Shown: positions 7,117-15,963 of the stretch, piece after piece
Layout of the letters: each line of letters begins with the position of its first letter
Numbering within the stretch: position 1 is the first letter of the stretch
Origin: Streptomyces soli
GTDB lineage: Bacteria; Actinomycetota; Actinomycetes; Streptomycetales; Streptomycetaceae
DNA: 63,787 nt
Reading direction: 5' to 3'
NCBI RefSeq assembly: GCF_003999195.1
Contig: NZ_RJVR01000354.1
Coordinates: 1 to 63,787, forward strand
Made by a program: the position numbers and the translations under genes
Notes under the pieces: model-generated
The model's database searches: none
The model's input: the letters and a program-made list of their open reading frames with translations, nothing else
Told to the model about the DNA's origin: nothing

Positions 7117-8820
7117 CTACCTCCGGCGGCGGCGCCAGTCCTGGTACGCCGCCACGGCGGTGGGCAGCGTCGGGAAGATCCTTTCCGGGCCGATCGCCTC
7201 GGTCAGCCCGTACGCGTCCAGGTCGTCGCGCAGATCCTGCTTGACGCGAGCGAGGGCGAACACGATGCTGTGGCGGTCGAGTTCGCGGCGCAGGGAGTCC
7301 ACTGCGTCCAGCGCGGTGATGTCGACCTCCACATTGGCTTCCGTGTTGAGGACGAACCAGGCCACCGGCCCCGGGTGCTCGTCGACAGCGGCCAGCGCCC
7401 GGCGGCGGAAGTCCTCGGCGTTGGCGAAGAACAGCGGCGAGTCGTAGCGGTAGATGACCAGGCCGGGGATCGTACGGGCCTGCGGGTAGTCGTCCACGTC
7501 GTGCATGCCGGCCACGCCGGAGACGAACCCCTCGACGGCGTCGTGCGGGCGGGCCACCCGGGCCAGCATCTCGGCGACCGACAGGCCGACGGCGACCAGC
7601 ACCCCGTACAGGATGCCCAGCACGAGCACGCCGACCAGACAGCCCAGCGCCAGCATCAGTTCCCTGCGGCGGAACGAGCCCAGCCGCCGGAAGCCGGGCA
7701 GGTCGATCAGCCGGACGGCGGCGTAGACGACGATGGCACCGAGTACCGCAGCCGGGATGTGCGACAGCAGCGGGCTGAGGAAAAACAGCACCGTCAGCAC
7801 CGCCGCGAACGCGACCAGCGAGTACGCCTGCGTACGGCTGCCCGCCGTGTCGCCCAGCGCCGTACGGCTGGCGCTGCTGCTCACCGGGAAGCCGTGCAGC
7901 ACCCCGGCGCCGAGATTCGACGCGCCCAGGGCCAGCAACTCCTGGTTGGGGTCGAGCGAGTGCCCAACCCGTGCCGCGAACGCCCGCGCGGTGAGGATGA
8001 CGTCCGTATAGCCGACCAGCAGCACACCGAGCGCGGGCAGCACCAGGTCCGCCAGGTCGCCGACGTCGGGCAGCGCAAGCCCCGGCAGACCCGCCGGTAC
8101 GCTCCCGATCACCGCGATCCCGTGCCGGTCGAGGCCGAACGCGGCGACGACGGCGGTACCCAGGATCACGACCAGCAACGGCCCCGGCACCGCACGCCAG
8201 TACCGCTGCACCACAAAGAGGACCGCCAGGGCCAGCGCGGCGAAGACCGCCGTGGCCGGGCGGAGCTGCGGAAGATGCCGGGCAAAGGAGAGCAGCTGCG
8301 GGAAGAACTCCGTCCCGCGCACCGGCACCCCGGTCAGCCGGGACAGCTGGTCCACGATCATGGTCAGGGCGACCCCCGCCATATAACCGACCAGGACGGG
8401 CCGGGACAGCAGCTCCGCCACGAAGCCCAGCCGCGCCACCCATGCCAGCAGGCACAACAGCCCGACCACCGCCGCGAGGGCCGCCGCCAGTACGGTGTAC
8501 CGCGTCTGGTCGCCGGCCGCGAGCGGCCCGACCACGGTGGCGGTCATCAGCGCAGTGGTCGACTCCGGCCCCACCGACAGCTGCCGCGACGAGCCGAGCG
8601 CCGCGTATAGCACCAGCGGCGCCAGAATCGCCCACAGCCCCACGATCGGCGGCAGCCCCGCCAGCCCGGCATACGCCATCACCTGCGGGACCAGATACGC
8701 CGCCACGGTCACCCCGGCCAGCAGGTCGCCGCGCAGCCAGGCCCGCCGGTAGCCGGCCAACACCGCGATCCCGGGCAGCAGCCGCTCCCAGGTCCGCCCC
8801 TTGTGAGGAGATTCGGTCAA
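7117..8820 (-). CDS. SulP family anion permease with STAS domain
   Basis: The 567-residue membrane protein starts with the SulP hallmark (residues about 18-75, GDLLAGVTVAAYLVPQVMAYA then GLPPIVGLWAI, read in two pieces). It has about 10-12 hydrophobic segments to residue 420, then a cytosolic STAS domain (about 440-555, IPGLVIYRYDSPLFFANAEDFRRR in two pieces). SulP proteins move sulfate, bicarbonate or other anions. The substrate is not deducible. ATG 8820 is followed by MTESPHKGRTWERLLPG. It is divergent from the small membrane gene at 8987 and shares the 8881-8914 boxes with it. Confidence 0.9.
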   Translation of the reverse strand: MTESPHKGRTWERLLPGIAVLAGYRRAWLRGDLLAGVTVAAYLVPQVMAYAGLAGLPPIVGLWAILAPLVLYAALGSSRQLSVGPESTTALMTATVVGPLAAGDQTRYTVLAAALAAVVGLLCLLAWVARLGFVAELLSRPVLVGYMAGVALTMIVDQLSRLTGVPVRGTEFFPQLLSFARHLPQLRPATAVFAALALAVLFVVQRYWRAVPGPLLVVILGTAVVAAFGLDRHGIAVIGSVPAGLPGLALPDVGDLADLVLPALGVLLVGYTDVILTARAFAARVGHSLDPNQELLALGASNLGAGVLHGFPVSSSASRTALGDTAGSRTQAYSLVAFAAVLTVLFFLSPLLSHIPAAVLGAIVVYAAVRLIDLPGFRRLGSFRRRELMLALGCLVGVLVLGILYGVLVAVGLSVAEMLARVARPHDAVEGFVSGVAGMHDVDDYPQARTIPGLVIYRYDSPLFFANAEDFRRRALAAVDEHPGPVAWFVLNTEANVEVDITALDAVDSLRRELDRHSIVFALARVKQDLRDDLDAYGLTEAIGPERIFPTLPTAVAAYQDWRRRRR

Positions 8821-8880
8821 CGCCCGTCCCTCCGCCCGCCGACGTCTCTTCCTACGGCGAGGACTCTACGGGCGGAGAGA

Positions 8881-8914
8881 GGGCCGACCGGTCCGGGAAC
8901 AGGACATTCGGCCC
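8881..8914. promoter_or_regulatory. Palindrome pair in a divergent promoter region
   Basis: GGGCCGACCGGTCC (8881-8894) and AGGACATTCGGCCC (8901-8914) start 20 bp apart. They lie about 68 bp upstream of the SulP start (8820) and about 79 bp upstream of the small gene at 8987. Confidence 0.6.
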
Positions 8915-8986
8915 GGTGTTCGAACCGGGGTTACGAGTCAGGCTGACGGCAGGGCACCGAGTGAACCGCGTGAGGAGACGACGGCC

Positions 8987-9192
8987 ATGAACACCACCCT
9001 GAACGCCCACTTCTGGACCTGTTCACTCTGCTGCTGATCGCCGGGACGCTGCTCACCGTCGCCACGACGCTCGCCACCGAGTCGTTCCTCGACCGCCGGC
9101 ACGCTCACCGGCGCACACGGTCGGCCCAGGTCCGTCAGGCGCGGACAGCGCCCCGGCTGAGCCCGCGGCCGCTGCACCACACGCATCACTGA
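8987..9192 (+). pseudogene. Small single-span membrane protein, probably frameshifted
   Basis: ATG 8987 has a good upstream GAGGAG and begins MNTTLNAHFWT, but the frame stops after 16 codons. The next frame continues smoothly with a transmembrane helix (DLFTLLLIAGTLLTVATTLA) and a basic, His-rich tail ending HHTHH before the stop at 9190-9192. Adding four bases at the ACCTG around 9016-9022 would restore one roughly 70-residue protein. This suggests loss of a GACC repeat unit. It is either a broken gene or a sequencing artefact. The family is unknown. Confidence 0.45.
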
Positions 9193-9323
9193 CCGCCGGT
9201 GCTGTCGCGCACGACGGGGACGCCGCCGCCTCCCTCGCAGATCACCAGGATGCCGGCGGCTACCAGTTGGCGAATGACGGGAGCCTCGGCGCCAGCCGTC
9301 GCCGGTCCCGGTCGACCGGTGTA

Positions 9324-9387
9324 GGGCCGACCGATGAACGTGGCCCGATCCGGGCCTCCCCGACCGGGTACTGGGCCCATTCGGCCC
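9324..9387. promoter_or_regulatory. Palindromic boxes upstream of phosphoketolase
   Basis: GGCCCATTCGGCCC (9374-9387) lies about 77 bp before the phosphoketolase ATG. A half-matching box GGGCCGACCGATGA starts at 9324. The spacing between them (50 bp) differs from the usual 20-23 bp. Confidence 0.45.
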
Positions 9388-9457
9388 AAGAGGCGGCGTG
9401 CGCGCGCACCGCATGGTGGAACGTGTACGGCTGCGTACCCCCATCGAGGAGGCCCTC

Positions 9458-11860
9458 ATGACTCGGCCCGACCCCACCCGCGACGTCCCGGCAGCGGCTC
9501 CCGCCGTCCTCACCGACGGGGAGCTCCGGGCGCTGGACGCCCACTGGCGTGCCGCGAACTACCTGGCCGTCGGTCAGATCTATCTGATGGGTAATCCGCT
9601 GCTGGACGGGCCGCTGCGCCCGGAGCAGGTCAAGCCGAGGCTGCTCGGCCACTGGGGCACCTCGCCGGGCCTGAACCTGGTCCACACCCACCTCAACCGG
9701 GTCATCAAGGCCCGTGGCCAGGACGCCCTGTGCATCTGGGGTCCGGGGCACGGCGGACCGGCGGTGCTGGCCAACTCGTGGCTGGAGGGCACCTATTCGG
9801 ACACGTATCCGGACGTGAGCCGGGACGCGGCCGGGATGGCCCGGCTCTTCCGGCAGTTCTCCTTCCCCGGCGGGGTGCCCAGCCATGTGGCCCCCGAGAC
9901 GCCCGGGTCGATCCACGAGGGCGGCGAGCTGGGCTACGCCCTGTCCCACGCCTACGGCGCCGCGCTGGACAACCCGGACCTGCTGGTCGCCTGCGTCATC
10001 GGCGACGGCGAGGCGGAGACCGGGCCGCTGGCGGCGTCCTGGCACTCCAACAAGTTCCTCGACCCGGTCAACGACGGCGCCGTGCTGCCGATCCTGCACC
10101 TGAACGGCTACAAGATCGCCAACCCCGCCGTGCTGGCCCGCATCCCCGCGCACGAGGTCGACGACCTGATGCGCGGCTACGGCCACGAGCCCATCCACGT
10201 CACCGGCGACGAGCCGCTCACTGTCCACGCCGCCATGGCCCGGGCGATGGACACCGCCCTGGACCGGATCGCCGTCATCCAGCGCACTGCCCGCGAGGGG
10301 AACGTCACCGAGCGGCCCCGCTGGCCGGTCATCGTGCTGCGTACGCCCAAGGGCTGGACCGGCCCCGCCGAGGTCGACGGCCTGCCGGTCGAGGGCACCT
10401 GGCGGGCCCACCAGGTCCCGCTGTCGGCCGTACGCGACAACCCCGAGCACCTGCGGATGCTGGAGGCCTGGATGCGCTCGTACCGGCCCGAGGAGCTCTT
10501 CGACGCCGACGGCCGGCCGACCGAGCAGGTCCTGGCCTGCGTCCCCGAGGGCGAGCGGCGACTCGGCGCCACCCCGCACGCCAACGGCGGCCTGCTGCTG
10601 CACGAACTGCCCATCCCGCCGCTGGAGACCTACGCGGTCGAGGTCAACAAGCCCGGCGCAACCCTGCACGAGCCCACCCGGGTCCTCGGCAGCCTGCTGG
10701 AATCCGTCATGGAGGCCACCTCCAGCCGCCGCGACTTCCGCCTCGTCGGCCCGGACGAGACCGCCTCCAACCGGCTCCAGGCCGTCTACGCCGCCAGCGG
10801 CAAGGCATGGCAGGCCGAGGTCCTGGACACCGACGAACACCTGGACCGGCACGGCCGAGTGATGGAGATCCTGTCCGAACACACCTGCCAGGGCTGGCTG
10901 GAGGGCTATCTCCTCACCGGCCGGCACGGACTGTTCAACTGCTACGAGGCCTTCGTCCACATCGTCGACTCCATGGTCAACCAGCACATCAAGTGGCTGC
11001 GCACCACCCGCCGCCTGCCCTGGCGCCGCCCCATCGCCTCCCTGAACTACCTGCTCACCTCGCACGTCTGGCGGCAGGACCACAACGGCTTCTCCCACCA
11101 GGACCCCGGCTTCATCGACCACGTCCTGAACAAGGCACCGGAGGTCGTACGGGTCTACCTCCCGCCGGACACCAACACCCTGCTCTCCGTGGCCGGCCAC
11201 GTCCTTCGCAGCCGCGACTACGTCAACGTCGTCGTCGCCGGCAAGCAGCCCTGCTTCGACTGGCTCGGCCTGGACGCCGCCCGCGCCCACTGCGCACGCG
11301 GCGCCGGCATCTGGGACTGGGCTGGCACGGAGCACGGCACCCAGGAACCCGACGTCGTCCTCGCCGCCGCCGGTGACGTGCCCACCCTGGAAGTGCTGGC
11401 GGCAGCTCAGCTGATCCGCCAGCACCTGCCGCAGCTGGCCGTCCGCGTCGTCAACGTCGTCGACCTCGCCCGGCTGCTGCCCAACGAGGAGCACCCGCAC
11501 GGCATGTCCGACCCGGAATACGACGCGCTGTTCACCGGCGACAAGCCGGTCATCTTCGCGTACCACGGCTACCCCTGGCTGATCCACCGCCTCGCCTACC
11601 GCCGCACCGGCCACCGCAACCTGCACGTCCGCGGTTACAAGGAGATCGGGACCACCACCACGCCCTTCGACATGGTCGTCCGCAACGACCTCGACCGCTA
11701 CCGGCTGGTCATGGACGTCATCGACCGCGTCCCCGGCCTTGCTGTCCGCGCCGCCCTCGTACGGCAGTTGATGGAGGACACCCGCCTTCGTCACCACGCG
11801 TGGATCCGCGAGCACGGCACAGACCTCCCCGAGGTCGCCGATTGGACCTGGAACGGCTGA
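9458..11860 (+). CDS. xfp: Xylulose-5-phosphate/fructose-6-phosphate phosphoketolase
   Basis: The 800-residue thiamine-diphosphate enzyme cleaves xylulose-5-P or fructose-6-P with phosphate to acetyl phosphate plus glyceraldehyde-3-P or erythrose-4-P. Family signatures include NYLAVGQIYLMGNPLL near the N-terminus, the ligand loop GHWGTSPGLN, and the TPP/Mg motif GDGEAETGPLAASWHSNKF. The C-terminal domain is present, and the length matches the family (about 790-830). ATG 9458 follows ATCGAGGAGG; an upstream in-frame start at 9398 would run into the promoter. In this island it would feed acetyl-P/acetate metabolism alongside the acyl-CoA synthetases at 2194 and 38110. Confidence 0.95.
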   Translation: MTRPDPTRDVPAAAPAVLTDGELRALDAHWRAANYLAVGQIYLMGNPLLDGPLRPEQVKPRLLGHWGTSPGLNLVHTHLNRVIKARGQDALCIWGPGHGGPAVLANSWLEGTYSDTYPDVSRDAAGMARLFRQFSFPGGVPSHVAPETPGSIHEGGELGYALSHAYGAALDNPDLLVACVIGDGEAETGPLAASWHSNKFLDPVNDGAVLPILHLNGYKIANPAVLARIPAHEVDDLMRGYGHEPIHVTGDEPLTVHAAMARAMDTALDRIAVIQRTAREGNVTERPRWPVIVLRTPKGWTGPAEVDGLPVEGTWRAHQVPLSAVRDNPEHLRMLEAWMRSYRPEELFDADGRPTEQVLACVPEGERRLGATPHANGGLLLHELPIPPLETYAVEVNKPGATLHEPTRVLGSLLESVMEATSSRRDFRLVGPDETASNRLQAVYAASGKAWQAEVLDTDEHLDRHGRVMEILSEHTCQGWLEGYLLTGRHGLFNCYEAFVHIVDSMVNQHIKWLRTTRRLPWRRPIASLNYLLTSHVWRQDHNGFSHQDPGFIDHVLNKAPEVVRVYLPPDTNTLLSVAGHVLRSRDYVNVVVAGKQPCFDWLGLDAARAHCARGAGIWDWAGTEHGTQEPDVVLAAAGDVPTLEVLAAAQLIRQHLPQLAVRVVNVVDLARLLPNEEHPHGMSDPEYDALFTGDKPVIFAYHGYPWLIHRLAYRRTGHRNLHVRGYKEIGTTTTPFDMVVRNDLDRYRLVMDVIDRVPGLAVRAALVRQLMEDTRLRHHAWIREHGTDLPEVADWTWNG

Positions 11861-11876
11861 ACGGGCCCTGGGAACA

Positions 11877-11911
11877 GGGACGTTCGGCCCCGCACAGGGA
11901 CCTGCCGACCC
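11877..11911. promoter_or_regulatory. Palindrome pair upstream of DoxX-like gene
   Basis: GGGACGTTCGGCCC (11877-11890) and GGACCTGCCGACCC (11898-11911) start 21 bp apart, about 100-123 bp upstream of the ATG at 12007 and directly after the phosphoketolase stop. Confidence 0.55.
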
Positions 11912-12006
11912 CTCCGCCCCCAGCCGTGACAGCGGGACATTGAAGGTGCAACGAGAAGCGAACAGCTACCACACAACGCCTCCAGAACTCTGAAGGGATG
12001 GGCATC

Positions 12007-12636
12007 ATGGCAGTCCACGAGACCCCGCACCCGCGCCGTCACACGGGGTTCCACCTCCCGTCACTGCGCGGCTCCGGGACCGCTCCCGCGTCCGGTGAGG
12101 CCGCGACCGCGACGGCCACGGCGACCCGCGCGCACGTCTTCGCCGGCGTCCGGCTGCTGACCGGGTTCGTCTTCCTGTGGGCCTTCTTCGACAAGACCTT
12201 CGGCTGGGGTTACGCGACCGGCTCCGGCAAGGGCTGGATCGACGGCGGCTCGCCGACCAAGGGCTTCCTCAGCGGCGTCGCCGCCGGATTGATGGAGTCC
12301 ACCTTCCACGACTGGGCCGGGGCCGGATGGGCCAACTGGCTATTCATGCTCGGCCTGCTCGGCGTCGGCCTCGCCCTCGTCAGCGGCGTCGCGCTACGGC
12401 TCGCCGCCGTCGCCGGCACCGCCATGATGGCGCTGATGTGGATGGCCGAATGGCCGCTCGCCAAGCACCTCTCGGACGGCTCGCTCAGCATGTCGCCCAA
12501 CCCGCTGGTCGACTACCACATCATCTACGCCGCCGTGCTGGTCGCCCTCGCCGTCGCCTCCGCCGGCAACACCTGGGGACTCGGCAAGGCCTGGGCACAG
12601 CTCCCGATCGTCCGCGACCACAGCTGGCTGGTCTGA
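12007..12636 (+). CDS. DoxX/thiosulfate:quinone oxidoreductase-like membrane protein
   Basis: The product has 209 residues from ATG 12007, chosen over ATG 11998 because GAAGGGATGGG gives proper spacing only to the former. After a Thr/Ala-rich cytosolic leader come four hydrophobic segments (about 43-60, 100-120, 126-146 and 170-190). It contains FLWAFFDKTFGWGYAT and a long loop with WIDGGSPTKGFL, typical of actinobacterial DoxX-family proteins often annotated as DoxD/TQO small subunits. A role in respiratory redox or thiol stress is likely from family context. The electron donor is unknown. Confidence 0.8.
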   Translation: MAVHETPHPRRHTGFHLPSLRGSGTAPASGEAATATATATRAHVFAGVRLLTGFVFLWAFFDKTFGWGYATGSGKGWIDGGSPTKGFLSGVAAGLMESTFHDWAGAGWANWLFMLGLLGVGLALVSGVALRLAAVAGTAMMALMWMAEWPLAKHLSDGSLSMSPNPLVDYHIIYAAVLVALAVASAGNTWGLGKAWAQLPIVRDHSWLV

Positions 12637-12697
12637 TCCCATCGCCCATCCACCCACTCCCGGCCCGCCGCGCCGTCGGCCTCGTCGTCCCCGCCCT

Positions 12698-12738
12698 GGC
12701 CGGGGCCCTGGACGGCATCGCCGTCCAGGGCCCCGGCC
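12698..12738. repeat. Perfect 19-bp hairpin at the GAPDH remnant boundary
   Basis: Left arm 12698-12716 and right arm 12720-12738 are exact reverse complements with a 3-nt ATC loop. The hairpin lies 60 bp after the DoxX-like stop and its right arm leads directly into the GAPDH-like reading frame. It may be the terminator of the DoxX-like gene, or a palindrome created at or selected by the deletion that truncated GAPDH. Confidence 0.7.
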
Positions 12739-13032
12739 GAGGACGGGTCGCTCACCGACCTCACCCTGCTGCTGCGCCGGCCGGTCACGCCCGAGGAGAT
12801 CAACGCCGCCTTCACCGAGACCGCCGAGGGACCGCTGCGCGGCATCCTGCGGGTGAGCACCGCACCCATCGTCTCCCGCGACATCGTGGGCGACCCCGCT
12901 TCATGCGTCGTGGACGCCCCCCTCACTCAGGCACACGGCGACCTGGTGAAGGTCTTCGGCTGGTACGACAACGAGTGGGGCTACAGCAACCGCCTCCTCG
13001 ACCTCACGGAACACGTCGCGGCGCGGTTGTGA
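12736..13032 (+). pseudogene. C-terminal remnant of glyceraldehyde-3-phosphate dehydrogenase
   Basis: About 98 codons match the end of the GAPDH catalytic domain: EDGSLTDLTLLLRRPVTPEE, then EGPLRGILRVSTAPIVSRDI, then GDLVKVFGWYDNEWGYSNRL, to the stop at 13030. There is no start codon with a ribosome site. The Rossmann NAD domain and catalytic Cys-His (about two thirds of the protein) are missing, so it cannot be an active enzyme. It sits between phosphoketolase/DoxX and GH65, consistent with an ancestral carbon-flow cluster that has lost this step. Confidence 0.85.
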
Positions 13033-13091
13033 CTGCCGTCAGTCGTGGTGCCATGGAGGGGAAGCACGTCCCGCCGCGAAGGGATCCCCCC

Positions 13092-13457
13092 ATGGCACCC
13101 GCGTCCCCGCTCGTTGTGCGACTGCGGACGGCACGGGCCGTGGTGCTGGACCGGGCAGGCGTACGGGACCTGTTCCGTGCCGTGGTGGACGGCGACGAGG
13201 CTGCCCGGCTGCGGCTGCCCGGCAAGCCGGACCCGGCGCTGTTCCTGGAGGCGGCGCGGCGGCTCGGTGTCCCGGCCGGGGACGCGGCCGTGGTCGAGGA
13301 CGCGCTGGCCGGGGTGGAGGCAGGCAGACGCGGCGGGTTCGGCCTGGTGGTCGGCGTTGACCGGACCGACGGGCCGACCAGCGCCGCCGACCTGCGCGAG
13401 CACGGGGCCGACCTGGTGGTCGGTGACCTGGCGGAGCTGCTGACCGGGGAGGAGTGA
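13092..13457 (+). pseudogene. Internally deleted HAD-family beta-phosphoglucomutase-like protein
   Basis: The 121-residue frame joins an N-terminal strand (ARAVVLDRAGV) directly to the C-terminal half of a beta-phosphoglucomutase-like HAD protein (LPGKPDPALFLEAARRLGVP, VVEDALAGVEAGRRGGFGLV). Normal members are about 230-250 residues with a DxDG nucleophile motif. Here the expected FDTDGV reads LDRAGV and roughly 100 residues of cap and core are gone, so catalysis is not expected. HAD mutases pair with GH65 phosphorylases to convert beta-glucose-1-P to glucose-6-P, and the GH65 gene follows within 2 bp. The frame is open with an upstream purine-rich site, so a stub may still be made. Confidence 0.7.
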
Positions 13458-13459
13458 CG

Positions 13460-15847
13460 ATGCCCGACTGGACCTGGAGCTACGAGGGTTACGACCCGGC
13501 GCAGGAGCGGCTGCGCGAGTCGCTGTGCACGTTGGGCAACGGCTACTTCGCCACGCGCGGCGCCGCCCCCGAGACCGCCGCCGGTCCGGCGCACTACCCG
13601 GGCACCTACGTCGCGGGCTGCTTCAACCGCCTGACCTCGCAGGTGGCCGGGCGCGCGGTCGAGAACGAGGACATGGTCAACCTGCCGAACTGGCTCCCGC
13701 TGCGCTTCCGGACCGACGGCGGTACCTGGTTCAGCCCGGACGCCGGTTCGGAGGGCGGTTCCCTGCTGGAGTACCGGCAGTCCCTCGACCTGCGTCAGGG
13801 CACCCTGACCCGCCGTATGCGGCTGAGAGACGGACAGGGCCGAGTACTGGCTGTCGAGCAGTGTCGGCTGGTGCACATGGGCGACCCGCATCTGGCCGCG
13901 CTGCGCACGGAGTTCACGGCGGAGGGCTGGTCGGGCGAGCTGGTGGTCGAGTCCGCGATCGACGGCGATGTCACCAACGCGGGCGTCGACCGCTACCGGG
14001 ACCTGAACGGCCGTCATCTCACCCGCTGGCACACGGGCGCCTCGGGCACGGACACCGTGTGGCTGAGCTGCCGCACCTCGGCCTCCGACATCCGCGTCGC
14101 GATGGCCGCCCGCACCCGCGCTACGCAGGGCGTCCCGACGGCCCGTGTGCTCGAACCCGGGGCTCGCGCCGCTGTGCACCGCCTGACGGTGCCGGTCGCG
14201 GCCGGGCAGACGGTCGTCGTGGAGAAGACCGTGGCGCTGCACACCTCACGCGACCCGGCCATCACCGACCCCCAGCACGCGGCCATCGACCGGGTGCGGC
14301 GCGCACCGGACTTCCCCGGCCTGCTCGCCACCCACACCGCCGCCTGGGAACGCCTGTGGCGGCGCACTGAGCTGGAGGTGCCGAACGAGGCCGGTCACGT
14401 CCTGCGGCTGCACCTGTTCCACGTCCTGCAGACGCTGTCCCCGCACACCGCCGAGCTGGACGTCGGCGTACCGGCGCGGGGGCTGCACGGCGAGGCGTAC
14501 CGGGGCCATGTCTTCTGGGACGAGCTGTTCGTCCTGCCCTATTTGAACCTCCACCTTCCCGAGGTCTCCCGGGCCCTGCTGGCCTACCGCCACCGCAGAC
14601 TCGGCGCCGCCTGCCGGGCGGCGGCCGAGGCCGGACGCAAGGGCGCCATGTACCCGTGGCAGAGCGGCAGCGACGGTCGCGAGGAGACCCAGTCCCTGCA
14701 CCTCAACCCGCGTTCCGGCCGCTGGCTGCCCGACCACTCCCGGCTCCAGCGCCACGTCGGCTCCGCCGTCGCCTACAACGTGTGGCAGTACGGCCAGGCA
14801 AGCGGGGACACCGAGTTCCTGCACACGGCGGGCGCGGAGATGCTGCTGCAGATCGCTCGCTTCTGGGCCGACACCGCCACCTGGGACCCCTCGTACGAGC
14901 GCTACCGCATCCGCGGTGTCGTCGGCCCCGACGAATACCACGACGGGTATCCCGGCGCCGACGCACCCGGGCTGGACGACAACGCGTACACCAACGTCAC
15001 GGCCGCCTGGGTACTGGCCCGTGCCCTGGACCTCGCCCGTGCACTGCCGGGCCCGCGCCGCAAGGAGCTCTTCGAACGCATCGCCTTGGAGCCGGCCGAA
15101 CTGGAGCGGTGGGAGGACGTCTCCCGCCGTCTGCGGGTGCCCTTCCACCAGGGCGTCATCAGCCAGTTCGAGGGCTATGGCGACCTCGTCGGGCTCGACT
15201 GGGACGGCTACCGCAAGCGGTACGGCGACATCCGGCGCCTGGACCGGATCCTGGAGGCCGAGGGCGACACCGTCAACCGCTACCAGGCCTCCAAACAGGC
15301 CGACGTGCTGATGCTCGGCTACCTCTTCTCGCCCGCCGAGCTGGCCGGCCTGTTCGGGCGCCTCGGGCATCCCCTCGACGACGACACCTGGCGCACGACC
15401 GTCGACCACTACCTCGCCCGCACCAGCCACGGCTCCACCCTCAGCGGCCTTGTCCACGGCTGGGTGCTGACCCGGTCCCGGCGCGCCGAGGCGTGGCCGT
15501 ACTTCCAGGAGGCCCTCACCGGTGACGTGGCCGACCTGCAAGGGGGCACCACCGCCGAGGGCATCCACCTGGGCGCCATGGCCGGCACCCTCGACCTCGT
15601 ACAGCGCGGCCTGACCGGTCTGGAGACCCGGGAGGACGCCCTGTGGCTCGACCCGGCGCCGCTGCCGGAACTAAAGGAATTCGGCTTCTCCGTACGCTAC
15701 CGGGGGCATTGGGGGGTGGGCCTGCGGGTGCGTTCCGGGCGGCTGGGCATCAGTGTCCCGGATTCCGAGGAGGCGCCGATCCGCGTCGTCCTGGGCGGCC
15801 GCACTCTCACGATCGCCCCCGGCGACTCCCGCACGCTCGACCTCTGA
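13460..15847 (+). CDS. GH65 family disaccharide phosphorylase/hydrolase
   Basis: The 795-residue cytosolic enzyme has the GH65 layout: an N-terminal beta-sandwich (about 1-270), a linker, and an (alpha/alpha)6 barrel with GHVFWDELFVLPYLNLHLPE and the catalytic acid in VGPDEYHDGY (Glu at about residue 492). C-terminal beta-sheets follow. GH65 members phosphorolyse trehalose, maltose or kojibiose to beta-glucose-1-P; the substrate is not clear. ATG 13460 is favoured over GTG 13454 because GGGGAGGAG sits 5 bp before the ATG. The partner HAD mutase just upstream is broken, so its product must be handled elsewhere. Confidence 0.9.
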   Translation: MPDWTWSYEGYDPAQERLRESLCTLGNGYFATRGAAPETAAGPAHYPGTYVAGCFNRLTSQVAGRAVENEDMVNLPNWLPLRFRTDGGTWFSPDAGSEGGSLLEYRQSLDLRQGTLTRRMRLRDGQGRVLAVEQCRLVHMGDPHLAALRTEFTAEGWSGELVVESAIDGDVTNAGVDRYRDLNGRHLTRWHTGASGTDTVWLSCRTSASDIRVAMAARTRATQGVPTARVLEPGARAAVHRLTVPVAAGQTVVVEKTVALHTSRDPAITDPQHAAIDRVRRAPDFPGLLATHTAAWERLWRRTELEVPNEAGHVLRLHLFHVLQTLSPHTAELDVGVPARGLHGEAYRGHVFWDELFVLPYLNLHLPEVSRALLAYRHRRLGAACRAAAEAGRKGAMYPWQSGSDGREETQSLHLNPRSGRWLPDHSRLQRHVGSAVAYNVWQYGQASGDTEFLHTAGAEMLLQIARFWADTATWDPSYERYRIRGVVGPDEYHDGYPGADAPGLDDNAYTNVTAAWVLARALDLARALPGPRRKELFERIALEPAELERWEDVSRRLRVPFHQGVISQFEGYGDLVGLDWDGYRKRYGDIRRLDRILEAEGDTVNRYQASKQADVLMLGYLFSPAELAGLFGRLGHPLDDDTWRTTVDHYLARTSHGSTLSGLVHGWVLTRSRRAEAWPYFQEALTGDVADLQGGTTAEGIHLGAMAGTLDLVQRGLTGLETREDALWLDPAPLPELKEFGFSVRYRGHWGVGLRVRSGRLGISVPDSEEAPIRVVLGGRTLTIAPGDSRTLDL

Positions 15848-15866
15848 CCGCACGACCCGCCCGCAT

Positions 15867-15901
15867 GGGCCGGTCGGCACAGGGGCAGGGACCTGCGACC
15901 C
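15867..15901. promoter_or_regulatory. Palindrome pair upstream of USP
   Basis: GGGCCGGTCGGCAC (15867-15880) and GGGACCTGCGACCC (15888-15901) start 21 bp apart. The second is centred about 70 bp before the USP ATG at 15964. Confidence 0.6.
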
Positions 15902-15963
15902 CTCCCTCGGCTCCTGGCCGGCCGGGAGCATGGAATCGGGATCCCATGAAGGAGGTCGGCACC

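Noticed and set aside
9260..11815. 851-codon minus-strand frame opposite phosphoketolase
   Set aside because: Antisense to an unambiguous phosphoketolase. The product is compositionally biased without domains.
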